Part shown: positions 32,601-43,679 of the stretch, piece by piece
How the letters are laid out: each line of letters starts with the position of its first letter
Numbering within the stretch: position 1 is the stretch's first letter
Assembly: GCA_027625915.1 (NCBI GenBank)
Contig: JANTQA010000036.1
Location: 2,351,501-2,415,500 of the forward strand
Length of the DNA: 64,000 bases
Source: Anaeramoeba flamelloides
Lineage: Eukaryota; Metamonada; Anaeramoebidae
Direction of reading: 5' to 3'
The notes under the pieces: model-generated
What the model was told of the DNA's origin: nothing
Database searches by the model: none
The model's input: the letters and a program-made list of their open reading frames with translations, nothing else
Program-made: the position numbers and the translations under genes

Positions 32601-35563
32601 CGCGTCTCACAATTAACAATAATAATAAAAAAGAATGGTATTGTTGCTGAAAATTTTTGAGATTTATGAATATTTTTAATCGAAAGTTATGGACTATTCA
32701 TATTTCATGTTCTGAGAATATTACTTTCAGAACTAATAACATATTTATTGACTTAAAAGAGGGTTGAGTCAAGAGATCTTTATCAAATTTAAGTTTTTTT
32801 TACAGAAATTTTATCGTTAAGTAAAATCCTTTTTTTCTGAACAAATTCATGATATAGAGCAGTGAAAAAAAGACCGGACATGAAAAAAATCCCGGACAAG
32901 ATTTTTAATTGTGAATATTAGTAAAATTATTATGTAATTTCAGCTATTTACAATCAAATTCCTTTTTTTAAGAATCGAACTTTTTCAATTATAACCCCCC
33001 CCACTTATTAGAATGATGATTGATGAAATCACACTTGTTCAAAACACCATTCAACCAATCAAAAAACAAGAAGAAAAATTATAATTTTCCAAACTCTAGT
33101 AAACCTCAATATAACTGAATTATTTTTCAAAAAAAGTTGATCAACATTAGGCTATCAAACAATTACACGAATATTCTAGAGACACCTTACTTTGATGAAC
33201 TTTAGGTAGGTTTATTAACAATCTCAGAAAAAAATTGGTTATTTATAATAAGGATTTCCTTGAAATTAGACAAAAATTTTACTAATATTCACAATTAAAA
33301 ATCTTGTCCGGGATTTTTTTCTTGTCCGGTATTTTTTTCCCTACTATACTTTGAAAAGGTTCCGAAAATCCAAATTTAACTGGCTGCTAGGTTGTATCAA
33401 AATTACTTCCAATCACCATATATTTTATTTCAAGTAGATCAATATACCTTTAGATGAATTCGATAGAACCCGAAGCAATATCAAAATGATAAAAATCGAT
33501 TTTTATATTTGCATTGTTTTGTTTGAGCATTTTGAAAAGTTTAGTTTTTTTAAAAATATTGAGGAATAAAACTCAAAAATTTTTTAATATTTTTACTTTG
33601 CTTGAATTGCCATTCTTTAAATTATTTTTATTGGCTAAGAGAAGGTATTACAATCCCTACAGAACATAATATTAATTGTAAAATAAAAAGATCAAAATTT
33701 TCAGTCAGCTTCCCAAAATAATCACATATCAAGAATTTAAAACAAATCATCAAAAGTCACAATTCTAAAAGAGTAGGTTAATACTTTAGGGCTGATTTAT
33801 GGAATTAAAAAATAGAAATTTTTCATGATTTTAAAAATCTTTTTTGGAAATCTGAATGAAAATTTTGTTCTACTTATTTTGCAACAAATAGTAAAATATG
33901 AATCTTGCTTAAATCCCTTTAATAAAAATATAACAATTTTTGAAAAGGCTTTAAATTGTTACCATTAAGAATTTGGTTCAATCTATTAAATTCTCCAAAA
34001 AAGGTTTACTTTTGAGAAAAAAAAAAAAATTTTTCTTTTAAAATGGCAATTTTTAAAAGGTTGGTCGAACTCTTCAAATTTTTTTTTTTTTTTTTTTTTC
34101 AAGGTTTAATTCATGTTTTGTTTCCTGTTTGTTGAGTGTTTTTTTGAAATTATTTGAAAGGTTAAGATTCTAAATAGGAATCATAAATGAGAAGCTAAAA
34201 AAAATTTGTTTACCTGAATAAAAAAAATTTAGCCCAGAGTTTGTAAATTGGTTTTGGTTTGCATTATTAATATACGAAACATCGACAGAATAACTTTTGC
34301 CGATCTGAAGTGATGGTGCTTGGCACCCAATCCAAGAATCGTTTACATTAACCTGTGTGCTTTTGAAAATATTCTCTCCAATTTTGCACATCCAAAAACA
34401 ATCGATCCCGTCATACCCTCCATTTTCTGCAACAGATCCCTCGTGAAGGAAAACTTGAATAAGATCATCTGCGCCGCCTATTTCGTGGCTGATACCCCAA
34501 GCCTGTATTGTCCATTCATATTTAATTGTCGTGTTCAGATTTCCCAAAACAGCATTAAAGCTATAGTTTGGCCAGTCGACTGGATCTGAATCGAGTGGGT
34601 TCCGTATTTCAGTAAAGGAACGAACAAAGAAATTATTATCATTGATCTATTTGTTTGGAATTTTTTTTTTTTTTTATTTTGTCAAATTTAATTATTTTAG
34701 AATAAAAAAGGTAAGATTGTGAATTCTGATTTTGCAAAAAATTTTTTTTTCCAATAATTTCTGAAATAAGAACTCATTGTGTTGAAAATAATTTTTAAAA
34801 GAAAACGGTTTGAGAAAATGACTGACTAACTAATTTTGTGTTTTTTTTTTTTTTTATAGAACGACAAAAACCCAGATTTCTCAAAAAAAAAAAAAAAAAA
34901 AAAAGAAAACACAATTTTCTTGTTGATTTGTTGTAAATTAGAACTTTGAACACTTACCATTCGGGTGTTGAGAGTATTTTCAAATTCTTCCATTCCACCA
35001 CCATATATCCTCAAAGTTTCCACAATTGAAGAGTCATTTGGATCTTCCCAGGATCTCATTTTTTTGGTGCCATTGACTTGATCATTTTCGATCACTTCAA
35101 TGGTTGTTACGGTTGAATTGTACACAAAAATAAAATCAAGCGAAACATCAAAAAGATATTGCATATCCAGAGCATCACTCCCAGTCTTTTGAATTGCATC
35201 ACGTGTGGAATACAAGTTGATCTCTTGAATGGTTAAAGAAGAGTCGGAAACAACGGGCAAGTTGAAACCAAAATTGCCCACCCTGTAGCCAAAAGTGTCA
35301 GGCTTGTCTGCTGAGATTACCGCATAAGCAGACGCGTTATTGTTCATGTACCAGTCAAACGAATTTGGTGGGTTGGGTTTTAGTGTTGGTTCATAGTTTT
35401 CAGTATAGACCAATTTCGCCCAATTGTTGAGCTCATCAAGAGAATCCGGCGAAAAAGTCTGTGGTACTTTTGAAGGTGTGATAAATGATTCAGTGTAGTC
35501 ACAGAAACAACAATTTAGCAATAATAGGAAAAGAAAAAGTCCTATTAAGAGTGAACCTTTCAT
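29690..35563 (-). CDS. Receptor-like protein: TIG, EGF repeats, one TM, cytoplasmic RasGAP-like domain
   Basis: Inferred join on the minus strand: 35563-34958, 34646-34214, 31630-31478 and 31350-29690, with introns of phases 0, 1 and 1, in frame throughout, 950 residues. Signal peptide 1-21; novel ectodomain about 22-260; a TIG/IPT-like module about 300-346 (WIGCQAPSLQIGKSYSVDV); then EGF/tenascin-type Cys repeats about 348-523 (for example CDCDDGYSGEDC and CLCNYGYSGEKC). TM 543-567 is followed by a basic stop-transfer stretch (KINKKKRR). The cytoplasmic part, about 620-870, matches RasGAP order: helices, FLFKGYSIATR (681-691), then NPVITSLNDYGL and FILIAKVLTQLSNCSVFDEK. Known RasGAPs have an arginine finger in LFR; here it is Lys (about residue 684). 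The FLR motif is replaced by FIIS. Catalysis is therefore doubtful and a Ras-binding role as in IQGAP is likely (inference). The 2.6-kb intron holds a DNA transposon and hairpin modules. Confidence 0.85.
32250..32577. repeat. Hairpin-module repeat, locus 5 (A+B+A, with GTGCC units)
   Basis: Starts with tandem degenerate units of the type agtgccgtcaagcgccgtag and caagtgcctagg. A complete module A follows, with perfect-looking arms (ctaggttttttttaatttaa...), ending aaaacctaacggcggc. Then a module B-like hairpin and a second module A end aaaaacctaaaggc. It lies in the long intron of the RasGAP-like receptor gene. Confidence 0.8.
32856..33346. mobile_element. Family II non-autonomous DNA transposon, copy b (~490 bp, best preserved)
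   Basis: Terminal inverted repeats of about 70 bp: cagtgaaaaaaagaccggac...cccggacaagatttttaatt and, from the other end, tagtagggaaaaaaataccg...cccggacaagatttttaatt. Each continues into gtgaatattagtaaaatt. TA-rich flanks. Interior has no open frame. Inserted in the 2.6-kb intron of the receptor gene. Opposite orientation to the 19.4-kb copy. Confidence 0.85.
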
Positions 35564-36125
35564 TTTGTTTTTTGGTTTTTGTTGTTAACCAATCGTGAAA
35601 ATTTTTTTTTTTTTTTTTTGAATTTGAAGGACAGGTTGATTAAAATTTTAAAATCAAAAAATAACAATAATTTTTTTGAAGGTTAGTTCGTTGACCAATA
35701 TTGTTTTCCTATAATTTTCCATTTGCCAAACATTGAAAAAAAAATTTTTTTTAGTTATTTTCCATCTTTATTTCAACTTTTGGAAAACTCAACTTAAGTT
35801 TAACAGATTCTTTTCCCACAAAACCTTTTTACAAGTTTTTGATCATACTATGTTGTGTATGTGATTTAATGAATTGTTGGTCGTTCACAATCTTTTTAGA
35901 AAAGGAAATAATTATCTATTTAACATGTTTTTTAGGTAAAAAAAACAGTTTTCATTTCAAAAGTGAATATAATTTTTTTTTTATTTGATCTTTTAGGTAA
36001 ACAGGATCAAGAAAACAAAATAAACGGAAAAACATTGTAATTACTTCAAAAAAGGCCTGAAAATTCTCACAATTACTTTTAATTGGGACGGTCAAAGTAT
36101 AAGAGAGTACCAAAGCAATTTTACA
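35564..36125. other. 5' flank of the receptor gene
   Basis: T-rich tract (35610-35620) just upstream of the start codon at 35563. No clear promoter motif. Confidence 0.4.
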
Positions 36126-36129
36126 AAAG

Positions 36130-36600
36130 TTATGACCTTATTTAACTTTTCCCAAGTTTTCTATTTTAAAAATGTGAAAACTTTTTTCGAAAGAAAACAA
36201 AATTTTCATGTTATCGGTTTTGATAAATAGTGAGGTACCAATATTTAAATATGAGTTTGGAATTGGGGTGAGAAGGAAAGCCCTGTTTTGTAAAAAAAAA
36301 AAAAAATCCCTCTTTTTATTAAATATAAATACTTTAAAAAGTTTTTTTACTGACAAATTATAAAAAAAGTAAAGAGTGATCCAAAATACTTTTTGATAAA
36401 TTTTTTAGAAAAAAGAAGAGCTAATTACAATTAAAATTTTTTCAAACTTTTCCATTTTCAAAAAGTGAGACATCTATATTTAAATACGTGGTAGAGATTG
36501 GGTTGAGAAGAAAACCACTGTTTATAAAAAAAAAATTCCTCACTTTTTTAAAAAATTGTATTCTTTTTGAATTTTTTTTCTCAAGAAAGTTACAGGCCCA
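36130..36600. repeat. Diverged tandem duplication (~240-270-bp unit)
   Basis: The block 'gtgaggtaccaatatttaaa...gagtttggaattggggtgag...aaagccctgttttgt' at about 36230-36300 recurs as 'gtgagacatctatatttaaa...gagattgggttgagaagaaa...accactgtttat' at about 36466-36530, both followed by a poly(A) run and 'cctc' + T-run. The 145-codon plus frame at 36488-36925 starts inside it. Confidence 0.65.
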
Positions 36601-36962
36601 AGATCAGGTAAAGAAAATTCTTACTACTTATGAGAACTATTTATTTATCAGGTTAATATTAAGGCGACAAAAAAACAACCTTATTATTCAGTCTTTTTTT
36701 TCACAAAAACGATCCCTAATTTTGAAATGTTTTTGTATTATTTCTGTGAAAATTAAGGTTGGTGCATTCGAGTGCTCAATGAAAATTGAAAATTTTTTTA
36801 TTTCTTTTGTGGATTGGTTTTTGAGTTTTATATTTCAAGAGATAAGTCAAAGCTTTTATGAACAGTTGACTTATTATCGGATTGGAATTATTAATCACCC
36901 AAGAAAAAGTTATCCCAAAAGGTGATATTAGGGAAGAATTTAGATTACTTAGAATAGCGATA

Positions 36963-37158
36963 CAGCCAGTTTAAAATTTAAGGTACAAACTATCAACAAA
37001 ATTTAAGGCACAAAAAAATCTCAAATTAAGGCACAAAATTTTGAATTTTTTTTTTTACAAATTATTTTACTCGAATCTTAATGTTGTGCCTCAATTTGAG
37101 ATTTTTATTTTGCCTTAGTTTTTCGTTGAAGTTTGTACCTTAAAAGTGGAACTGACTG
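36963..37158. mobile_element. Family I MITE, copy c
   Basis: Near-palindrome with TA at 36961-36962 and 37159-37160. The right end reads aaaagtggaactgactg. Arms contain aaggcacaaa blocks as in copies a and b. Confidence 0.85.
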
Positions 37159-37159
37159 T

Positions 37160-38028
37160 AAGAGATTATAAAATCTGAAATTGCAAAAAAAAACAAACAC
37201 TGATTGCCCCAATAAATTTGTTTGAGAACTTGAAAGTAAACTAAATTTCATAATAAAGAGCCCAATTTTTTTTTACTTTTTTTTTACTTTTTTTTTACTT
37301 TTTTTATTTGATATTGAGAAGATAAACAAATATTTCTAGAGTATAGAACCGAATATTGAAATGGTAAATTTTTTATTATAATAGATTACTTCAATTTATA
37401 AAAATATTTATTTTCAAAATCTGATTTTTAATAGCCAATGATTTTGAAAAATTGGTTACAATAAAAACAAAATAGTATTTGATAATAACATCGAAAAAAC
37501 TTAAAAACTTTAACCAAAACTGAAATTAATCAGAAAACGTGATCTAATATATTATAAAAAAATTGATAAAGTTGTGATAATAACAAAAACGAGATAAAAA
37601 GAAACTCATTTTTTATTAAAAAAAGCATTCTTCTTTTATATACAAAATAACAATTCCAAAAGATTTGGAGATTTCAAAGAATAAATAACATATACAAAAA
37701 AATAGGCTGAAATCTAAAAATAATGAATTTTTTCTTAAGAAGGTATTTACTTCAAAAAGTTAAATTATGAAGAAGGATGAGAACTACCAACATCTCATTT
37801 ATTTCCGAAATATAAAAACATTTCAATTTAATATAAAGCTTAAAGAAATATAATAAGAGGAAATCAAGTTATACGGACAATCAATTAAATTTATTATTTT
37901 AAATTTTTAATATTAGGCCATGCTTTAAAAATTGAACCATCTTCCTTTCTACTAGAATATTAAATTTAAATAAATTCTGGTTCCATTTAAAATTTTTAAA
38001 TATTATTTAAATTCTAACAATTAATTTA
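37160..38028. other. Intergenic, nothing recognised
   Basis: AT-rich DNA between two DNA-transposon copies. A tttttttttact-type triplet repeat lies at about 37268-37303. Confidence 0.5.
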
Positions 38029-38494
38029 CAGTGATCAAAATGAGGAGTTCCAAATGAATATTTTTGGTGTTTCAAAATAAATCCCATTTTTTTTTCTTCT
38101 TGTTCCAATGTAAATTATATTCACTGACGGGTAGTATACCTAAGTTTAAAATAAGTTTAAAGATAAAATTATTGAGATTGTAAGTAAAATTTAAATTAAA
38201 AAGGCATTTTTTTCATATTTTTCTCAGTTTTTATCAATTTTATTATTTTTTGTTTTTTAAAAATTTTCTCAAAAATTTAGTTACCATTTTGGAGATATAC
38301 TTTCTAATTTGATCCTTTATTTTTCAAATTTATTTTTAAATAATAGAACCGAAAGCAACCAGTACCATATATACTTTGTGTTTATCGTCAGTTTCATTCA
38401 TTAGTTAATGCACAGGTCTTCTATAAGACCAAAAAGCGGGCTTTTTATTTTGAAAAATGATTCAACTTTTCTACAAACATTATTCAAACAATAG
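38029..38494. mobile_element. Family IV non-autonomous DNA transposon, copy b
   Basis: Starts cagtgatcaaaatgaggagt after TA (38027-38028). The other end in reverse complement resembles the copy a left end. In reverse complement it shares gaccugtgcattaact-like DNA (ggtcttctataagacc side) and ttctattatttaaaaataaa with 16272-16748. TA follows at 38495-38496. More diverged than copy a. Confidence 0.7.
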
Positions 38495-38857
38495 TATTTT
38501 TTTAACTTGGAAATCATTAAAGGGAGTAGTTTCTTCCAAAGAGAATTCTAAAATGAAAGTATGTTATTATTGAATGTGAACCCTGTTTACTTTCTATGAT
38601 TTAAATGCCTCTAGAAAAAAAATTCCTAAAGTAGTTATTCAAAGTTGATACTCATCAATTAAAAATACATCTATGTATTAGTAAAAAACCCAACAATTTT
38701 TTAAAAAATCTTCATTTAAACACAAATTTAAGGTTAAAAATATCAATTTGAAGAATAAAAATATCTATCTTACTTTTCTATTAGAATGTAGTTTTGTTTT
38801 TAAAAATTTTAATTCAATAATTTATAAATAGATTATTTTGACCAATTATTTCACATA

Positions 38858-39250
38858 CAGCCGTTCCAAGGCTACCATAAAATTTTAAATAAAACAGAAT
38901 TGTGTTTTCTATTCTTATTTTCTATTTTCAAAAAATTCGGAAATAATAGCTATTATTCAAAAAAAAATTCAAGATCACTTAAAACTTAAAAATTATTGGT
39001 CCAAAAGAGCCCAAAAAAATATCAATATTGACTGATCTTTAAAAATTTACCTTTTTTGAACAATATTTTTAGGTGCTTCATGAATCAGAAAATTTTTTTT
39101 TTGATGTTTCAAAATTTGAATAATAGCTCTTTTATTGAAATTTTTTTTTGAATAATAGTTATTATTTCCAAATTTTTTGAAAATGGAAAATAAGAATATA
39201 AAAATCAATTGTGTTTTATTTAAAATTTTATGGTAGACTTGGAAAGACTG
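38858..39250. mobile_element. Family V MITE with ~120-bp inverted arms (393 bp)
   Basis: The left end cagccgttccaaggctacca and the right end (reverse complement) cagtctttccaagtctacca are both followed by taaaattttaaataaaaca. TA flanks at 38856-38857 and 39251-39252. Arms stay about 85% similar for about 120 bp, then diverge. No coding capacity. Confidence 0.8.
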
Positions 39251-39254
39251 TATA

Positions 39255-40430
39255 TTTGAAAGATATTGATAATACGAGTGTAATTTTTTCAAGAATGGAA
39301 ATAAAAATAAAAAATCTTGGGTTTTTATAATAACAATTTGAAAATTAAAAAAAAAAAATAAAAATCAGTTACTTTTGGTTGTTCTAAATATGGATAATGA
39401 AATACTGTAATACTATTATTTTAAGTTTCTATTTTTAGATTTCGAAAAGGGATTAAAAAAACAATTCTAAATAAAATGAAATTTTTTAAAAAGTGATCTC
39501 TTAGTAAAAATTAAATAGATTTATTTCTTCAAAATATTTATAATAGATTTTTAGTACCATTTGAACTCTAAAACACTAATCTGATTTAATTTTAATGACA
39601 ATATACCGAGAGGGTGTATTATCATGATATGAAATTGTTTCCAAATGCTTCAACTTTCTAAGATCAATGAAAAATGTTTTTTACAATTTTTTCAATCAAA
39701 CTTTTTAATAATGAAACAAAGAAAATGGACCCAAGATCTTCCAAAAAACTTTAGAATAATAAATTTTTTAGATTTCCTGAATCTATTTTGGAATGGAATT
39801 TTAGAATAAATTCATTAATATTTTTTGTGATCTTTAAAAGCAGAAAAAAAAAATTGCTAAATTTCAAAAATCATGTATCTTTTGATATGTCGGAGATACA
39901 TTATTAATTCTTAACAAAAGTTTAATTTTGACAAAGTAAGGAATAAACAGTCTTGGGTAAAAAACCAAATTACTCTACGTTTTGTTAACTTTGATCAAAA
40001 TTTCAATAGAAATGTCATTATTTGTTGAAAAATGTTTAAAAAAATTTAGATTCTAGTTTTGACAAATGTGCAGATTTAATATTTTTCCAAAAATAAAATT
40101 CAGAACAACAAAAAGCAGAGAAAATGGTAGTACGATAAGTATACATTCGAATACAATTTTTAAAAGGAATATTAGTGACTGTTTGGGGAAAGAAATAAAT
40201 TGTTTTTTCAAAAATCACAATTTAAACAAGTATTTTTGGAAAAAAAAACGATTAATACCCAAACAAGATTATGGGATCTAACAAGGTAACAAATTCGAAT
40301 ATCAGTTCAAATAATAAAAAGCAATAATAAGGTCAGTTCCGTCTATTTCGTCAGTGTTGTCCCAAGAAGGAATTCTAATCTGCTAATCAAAAAAAAGACT
40401 AAATCCAAATCATTTTTCTCATTATCAAAC
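39255..40430. other. Intergenic and 5' flank of the CcdA-thioredoxin gene
   Basis: Mostly AT-rich DNA. A short less AT-rich island at about 40330-40375 (gtcagttccgtctatttcgt) lies 80-125 bp before the start codon and could be promoter-proximal, but no motif is recognised. Short opposed frames at 40036-40281 look like chance. Confidence 0.4.
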
Positions 40431-40455
40431 AATCTTGATTCCTTTCAAAAACAAA

Positions 40456-41703
40456 ATGGGATCTTCTTTTGATCTTGGAGGAATTTATCTTGCAGGTATT
40501 TTTACCTTTTTTAGTCCATGTGTCTTACCAGTTATACCGTTGTGGATGTCGTCTTTGGCTGGCACTTCACTTAAGAAGGTGTCTGGTTTCAAATCACGGC
40601 TATCGCTTTTAGCGCGTAGCTTTGCGTTCAGTTTAGGCTTTGTGCTTGTCTTTAGCATTTTAGGGATTGGCGTTTCTGCCTTAGGTACCTTTTTACTTAC
40701 ACACAAGGCGCTTGTCAAATTAGTTGGAGGCATCTTCATTCTACTTTTTTCATTGAAGTTTTTGGGTGTAATTGATGTCCCGCTTTTGGAAAACAACTTT
40801 GGGCTAAACTCGCATTCCCTCGACTCATCTACCCCCTTTGAATTAGTAAATTCCTTTTTGATGGGGGTAGTTTTTTCCTTAAATTGGACGTCTTGCTCTG
40901 GGCCCGTACTGTCCTCTGTTCTCTCATACACTGCGTCTAGGGCCAGTTCTATGCTGAAAGGTGCCCTGTATTTAAGCACCTTCGGGTTTGGGTTTTCAAC
41001 TCCATTATTGTTTGCTTCACTCTTTGCCAGCTATGTGCTCACTTTCTTCCGCAAGATCAACAAATATTTGAAATATATGAAGTTTGTCCTTGGAATCGTT
41101 TTATTGTTCACCTCTGTTGTCCTGCTATACGACCTGATCGAAAAGCCTTGGTCACGATCAGATCTTCTTGATCAACAGGAGTGCAAGCCTGGTGGTAACC
41201 TTCCCTTATTGATCGAGTTCTATTCCAAAAATTGCCATATTTGTAAACAAATCCAGCCGACAGTCAGCCAATTTATGGACGAATGTAACGGGAAGAAATT
41301 AAAAATAATCCAAATAGATGTCTCGCAGAAAGAGAACAAGTATTTGCGGAAGCGGTTTAATTTGATCGGATTGCCGACTTTTGTATTTTTAGATGAAAAC
41401 CAGCATGAAGTTGCTCGGTTAATTGGGAAACAGACCTTGGATTCCTTGAAAAATATGGCATCAATTTTGGTAGGTGATACCTGCTCTGCAATTGGCAATT
41501 TTAACACTAACGAGAAAACATTTTATACAAATACCAATACCAACGACTTCACAGAAGACAACATTGACTCTGATCAAACAGAGGATATCAATGATCAGAT
41601 TAATAACAATGATGAACAAAATTCAGAAGATTCAGAAATGTGTACCTTTAACCAAGACGATTCGTTATCGTGTAATAATGATCATAAGAAAGAACTTTAT
41701 TAA
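40456..41703 (+). CDS. CcdA/DsbD-type membrane thiol-disulfide carrier fused to thioredoxin
   Basis: 415 residues, intronless. The ATG at 40456 is chosen because the seven codons upstream begin only with TTG. Residues 9-225 match the CcdA/DsbD transmembrane family, about six helices: SPCVLPVIPLW near the start (Cys22) and LNWTSCSGPVLSSVLSYTA midway (Cys147), the two cysteines that relay electrons across the membrane in that family. Residues about 245-340 are a thioredoxin domain with active site CHIC (260-263), IQIDVSQKEN and the cis-Pro loop GLPTF (Pro307). An acidic Asn-rich tail (350-415) with three late cysteines looks lineage-specific. It lacks the N-terminal DsbD-alpha domain, as in many bacterial CcdA-Trx fusions. 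In bacteria such proteins pass reductant from cytosolic thioredoxin across a membrane. No N-terminal signal is visible apart from TM1, so the membrane used here is unknown. Absence of introns and higher G+C suggest bacterial origin (inference). Confidence 0.88.
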   Translation: MGSSFDLGGIYLAGIFTFFSPCVLPVIPLWMSSLAGTSLKKVSGFKSRLSLLARSFAFSLGFVLVFSILGIGVSALGTFLLTHKALVKLVGGIFILLFSLKFLGVIDVPLLENNFGLNSHSLDSSTPFELVNSFLMGVVFSLNWTSCSGPVLSSVLSYTASRASSMLKGALYLSTFGFGFSTPLLFASLFASYVLTFFRKINKYLKYMKFVLGIVLLFTSVVLLYDLIEKPWSRSDLLDQQECKPGGNLPLLIEFYSKNCHICKQIQPTVSQFMDECNGKKLKIIQIDVSQKENKYLRKRFNLIGLPTFVFLDENQHEVARLIGKQTLDSLKNMASILVGDTCSAIGNFNTNEKTFYTNTNTNDFTEDNIDSDQTEDINDQINNNDEQNSEDSEMCTFNQDDSLSCNNDHKKELY

Positions 41704-43588
41704 TATATTATTCACATCTCTACTATACCTATACACCCCAACCCTTTCTCTATCTTTATACAGAACTGTAATTACCCTTTTTTTTCTTTTTAAATAAATA
41801 AATGATCATAATTTTGGAATTAAACAAATGTTCCCTAATTTTTCAAAATAAATTATTATTTAAGGGAGCAGTCATTTTTGAAAATAAAATCAAATCTCGT
41901 CAAGATCTTAAAAAAACAATTTTTTTTTAGAAAATTTGTGTTTTCTGCTGATGAAATCGATGATTTAACCTCATCTAAACAATTTATTAATTTGAGTCTC
42001 TTTTTTGAAATCCTAAATTTGCATGCTTCCAATATAAAACGAAAAAAAGTATCATATTATTTTTATGAACAATTAAGTTAATTCTTGAAAATGGTAAAAC
42101 ATATTTTTTCGTTTTTATGTTGAAAAGTATTGATTTTGATTGAAAATTTGTTATTTTGTTTCTTTTTCTTTGATTTGTTAATATTTTTATTTCAAGCAAA
42201 ATATCAGCCAATAAAACTAATTGAAGGAGAGGTGATCATATAAATCTAATGTTGATAGAAGTTTAACAAAAGATTATCAATAAAATTTTTTTCTATTAAG
42301 GGACGAGTATCTATTAAATTTTTTTAGGTAAATTTAATAGAGATTTAGAATTTTTTTGCCAATTACTTAGATTTGAAATCAAACTAAAATACTTCTTAGT
42401 ATAGTAATGAAATCTCAATAAATGGATTTCATTAAATTTAGTTATTGTTTTTATAGAAATAAAAAAATTTTCATTTTTTTCACTTTTTTGAAAGTTGCTT
42501 TTCTTCAACTTTTCGCACAAATACAAAATAAAAAAAAATATGAGCAAGAAAGCAAAAATTTGTTGTTTTTATGTAATACATACAAAAAATAGTTTGAAAA
42601 ATAAACCTGAAAAGGTTTTTTTGGATTTGCATGAAAAAACAGTTTGATTCGAAAAAAATATGCAATATATGCTTTACTCAAAATAAAAGATTTTCTTTCT
42701 TTTCTTGTACCATTCTTTTTTTTTTTTTCATGAATCTACTTTTTGAGTTGACACTCTTTTGTTTTTGTTGAATTTGAAGGTTTTTTTCAAGTATTCCCAT
42801 ATTATCATTCAAAAAGTTTTTGTCAGAGTCAAAAAAAAATAAAATAAAAGAATAAGAAATATTTAAAAAGTCATTATTGATAAAACATATTGAGTTCTTT
42901 ATAGAGCCAAGTTGGATGAACAGAAGTGAAAGAGAAAATATTCACTTGTTTTAAATTATTTTTTTCGTTTTTCAAAATGAGAATAAATATTATTTTTAAA
43001 ACAATAATTAAATCCAAAATTAATCAAAAAAATCTCCTACGTTAAAGATATTTTTTTTAAAAAAAAATTTTTAAAAGTCACTTTTTTTGACAGAATTGTA
43101 AAATTTTAAAAAAACACAAGAATTAAAAGTACAAGTTTTGAAAAAACATGTATTTTATCAATTTTAAACATATTTCAAGATAAAGGTTCCTTATTTAGTT
43201 ATTGGTCAAAAAAAAAATTAATAGAGACTATACTAGTATGAAAAAATAAAATTTGATAAAAAAAAGTTAGACAAAACTACTACTTTCCTTAACCTTTCAT
43301 CTTGAATAATAACGTTTATTCATAATATAATCAAAATTCAAGAACTTTAAAATCTTGAGGATATTGTATTTATTGCTGTTAGTATAACCAACTTTTTTAA
43401 AAGTATCTAGTCTATAAAAAAAGGCATTTTTCGGGTAAAAAACTACAAATAAACAGAAGAATGAATTATCGTTTAATTCAACTTGGAGATATTTACTTTG
43501 ATAGGTAATAACGAATAGTTATGAAAACATTGTACTCATCTAATAAAACTGAAACAGAGAAAAAAAATTACTGATGATAATTATTGTG
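41704..43588. other. Intergenic, nothing recognised
   Basis: AT-rich DNA 3' of the CcdA-thioredoxin gene. Several chance frames of 60-77 codons on both strands without family resemblance. Confidence 0.5.
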
Positions 43589-43678
43589 AGTGTCCTAGGT
43601 TTTTTTTACTTTTTGGAATAAACCGAAAATTTCTTAAAATTATCTGTTTATTTCAAAAATTAAAAAAAACCTAACGGA
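43589..43678. repeat. Hairpin-module repeat, locus 6 (single module A)
   Basis: One isolated hairpin: arms gagtgtcctaggtttttttt side and aattaaaaaaaacctaacgg side, around aataaaccgaaaatttcttaa and its inverse. Shows that module A can stand alone. Confidence 0.75.
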
Positions 43679-43679
43679 A

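Noticed and set aside
34826-34957. Extension of the receptor exon 1 frame through a poly(F) run
   Set aside because: The frame continues past a gtaagt donor into an A/T run. Splicing at 34957 joins in phase to 34646 and gives a continuous protein.
36488-36925. 145-codon plus-strand frame (GLRRKPLFIKKKFL...)
   Set aside because: Begins with a non-ATG codon inside a tandem duplication, is Phe/Ile/Lys-rich, and shows no family motif. Probably chance, though its length is unusual for this composition.
40485-40979. 164-codon minus-strand frame opposite the CcdA gene
   Set aside because: Shadow of the real gene. The plus frame has TM helices, both family cysteines and a thioredoxin site.
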